From positions 1 to 40,441 of the forward strand of contig CAZOLJ010000042.1 of assembly GCA_964580575.1 (NCBI GenBank): 40,441 bases of DNA, in the 5' to 3' direction. The position numbers were made by a program, and so were the translations under genes. Shown piece after piece: positions 40,440 to 40,441 of the stretch. This DNA is from CAVPDE01 sp964580575 (GTDB lineage: Bacteria; Desulfobacterota; DSM-4660; Desulfatiglandales; HGW-15). Every line of letters starts with the position of its first letter. The stretch's first letter is position 1. Below the pieces are notes generated by a model, which had not been told where the DNA came from, ran no database searches, and saw only the letters and a list, made by a program, of their open reading frames with translations.

Positions 40440-40441
40440 GT

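Overview
The window is about 40 kb of a moderately GC-rich (about 55%) Gram-negative chromosome. I infer a Desulfobacterota / deltaproteobacterial (Syntrophobacterales-like) host. The evidence is the gene content (LivKGFHM transporter, TAT-targeted Fe-S aldo/keto reductase, Rieske/cytochrome b unit with ethylbenzene-dehydrogenase-like heme proteins) and the many short palindromic repeats. No rRNA, confident tRNA or CRISPR array was seen.

Layout. 1-4.5 kb: a translesion module, a Y-family polymerase-like protein without the usual catalytic acidic motif (cut by the window edge) and a DnaE2-type polymerase, separated by an inverted repeat; dnaE2 carries an in-frame palindromic insertion. 4.5-9.4 kb: an intact lipoprotein gene, then a decayed accessory zone holding radical SAM, patatin and ATPase pseudogenes, three fragments of a dnaE2-like C-terminus, duplicated 60-105 bp blocks and one apparently intact two-gene nucleotidyltransferase (DUF6036-like) module. 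9.4-12 kb: a secreted glycerophosphodiester phosphodiesterase and an AMP-forming acyl-CoA ligase. 12.2-13.8 kb: three more broken genes. 13.8-17.3 kb (minus strand): a BT1/MFS transporter with a 48-residue membrane protein, a DUF370/RemA-like protein, and an alpha/beta hydrolase that ends the next operon. 17.3-22.4 kb (minus): a livKGFHM operon. 22.6-26.5 kb: an OmpR-type response regulator, its histidine kinase and an HtrA protease. 26.5-29.3 kb: trmB and a multi-PAS protein.

29.3-34.0 kb is the most interesting part: a six-gene operon behind a near-consensus promoter encoding LysW (a 52-residue amino-group carrier protein ending EDWGE), LysX, LysY, a class II glutamine-amidotransferase-fold protein, LysZ and LysJ. 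It would build lysine or ornithine (or a related diamino acid) on the carrier's terminal glutamate. The usual release enzyme LysK is absent from the operon. The extra Ntn-type protein, whose family includes gamma-glutamyl amide hydrolases, is a plausible replacement.

34.1-38.0 kb: an apparent respiratory operon of Rieske protein, two paralogous exported ethylbenzene-dehydrogenase-like proteins with CX3CH motifs, and a fused b6/subunit-IV-type cytochrome b. It resembles a quinol-oxidising bc complex without cytochrome c1. 38.1-40.2 kb (minus): a TAT-exported aldo/keto reductase with ferredoxin-like cysteine clusters and an exported DUF6599-like protein. The window ends with a promoter/terminator pair on the plus strand that may delimit a small RNA or leader.
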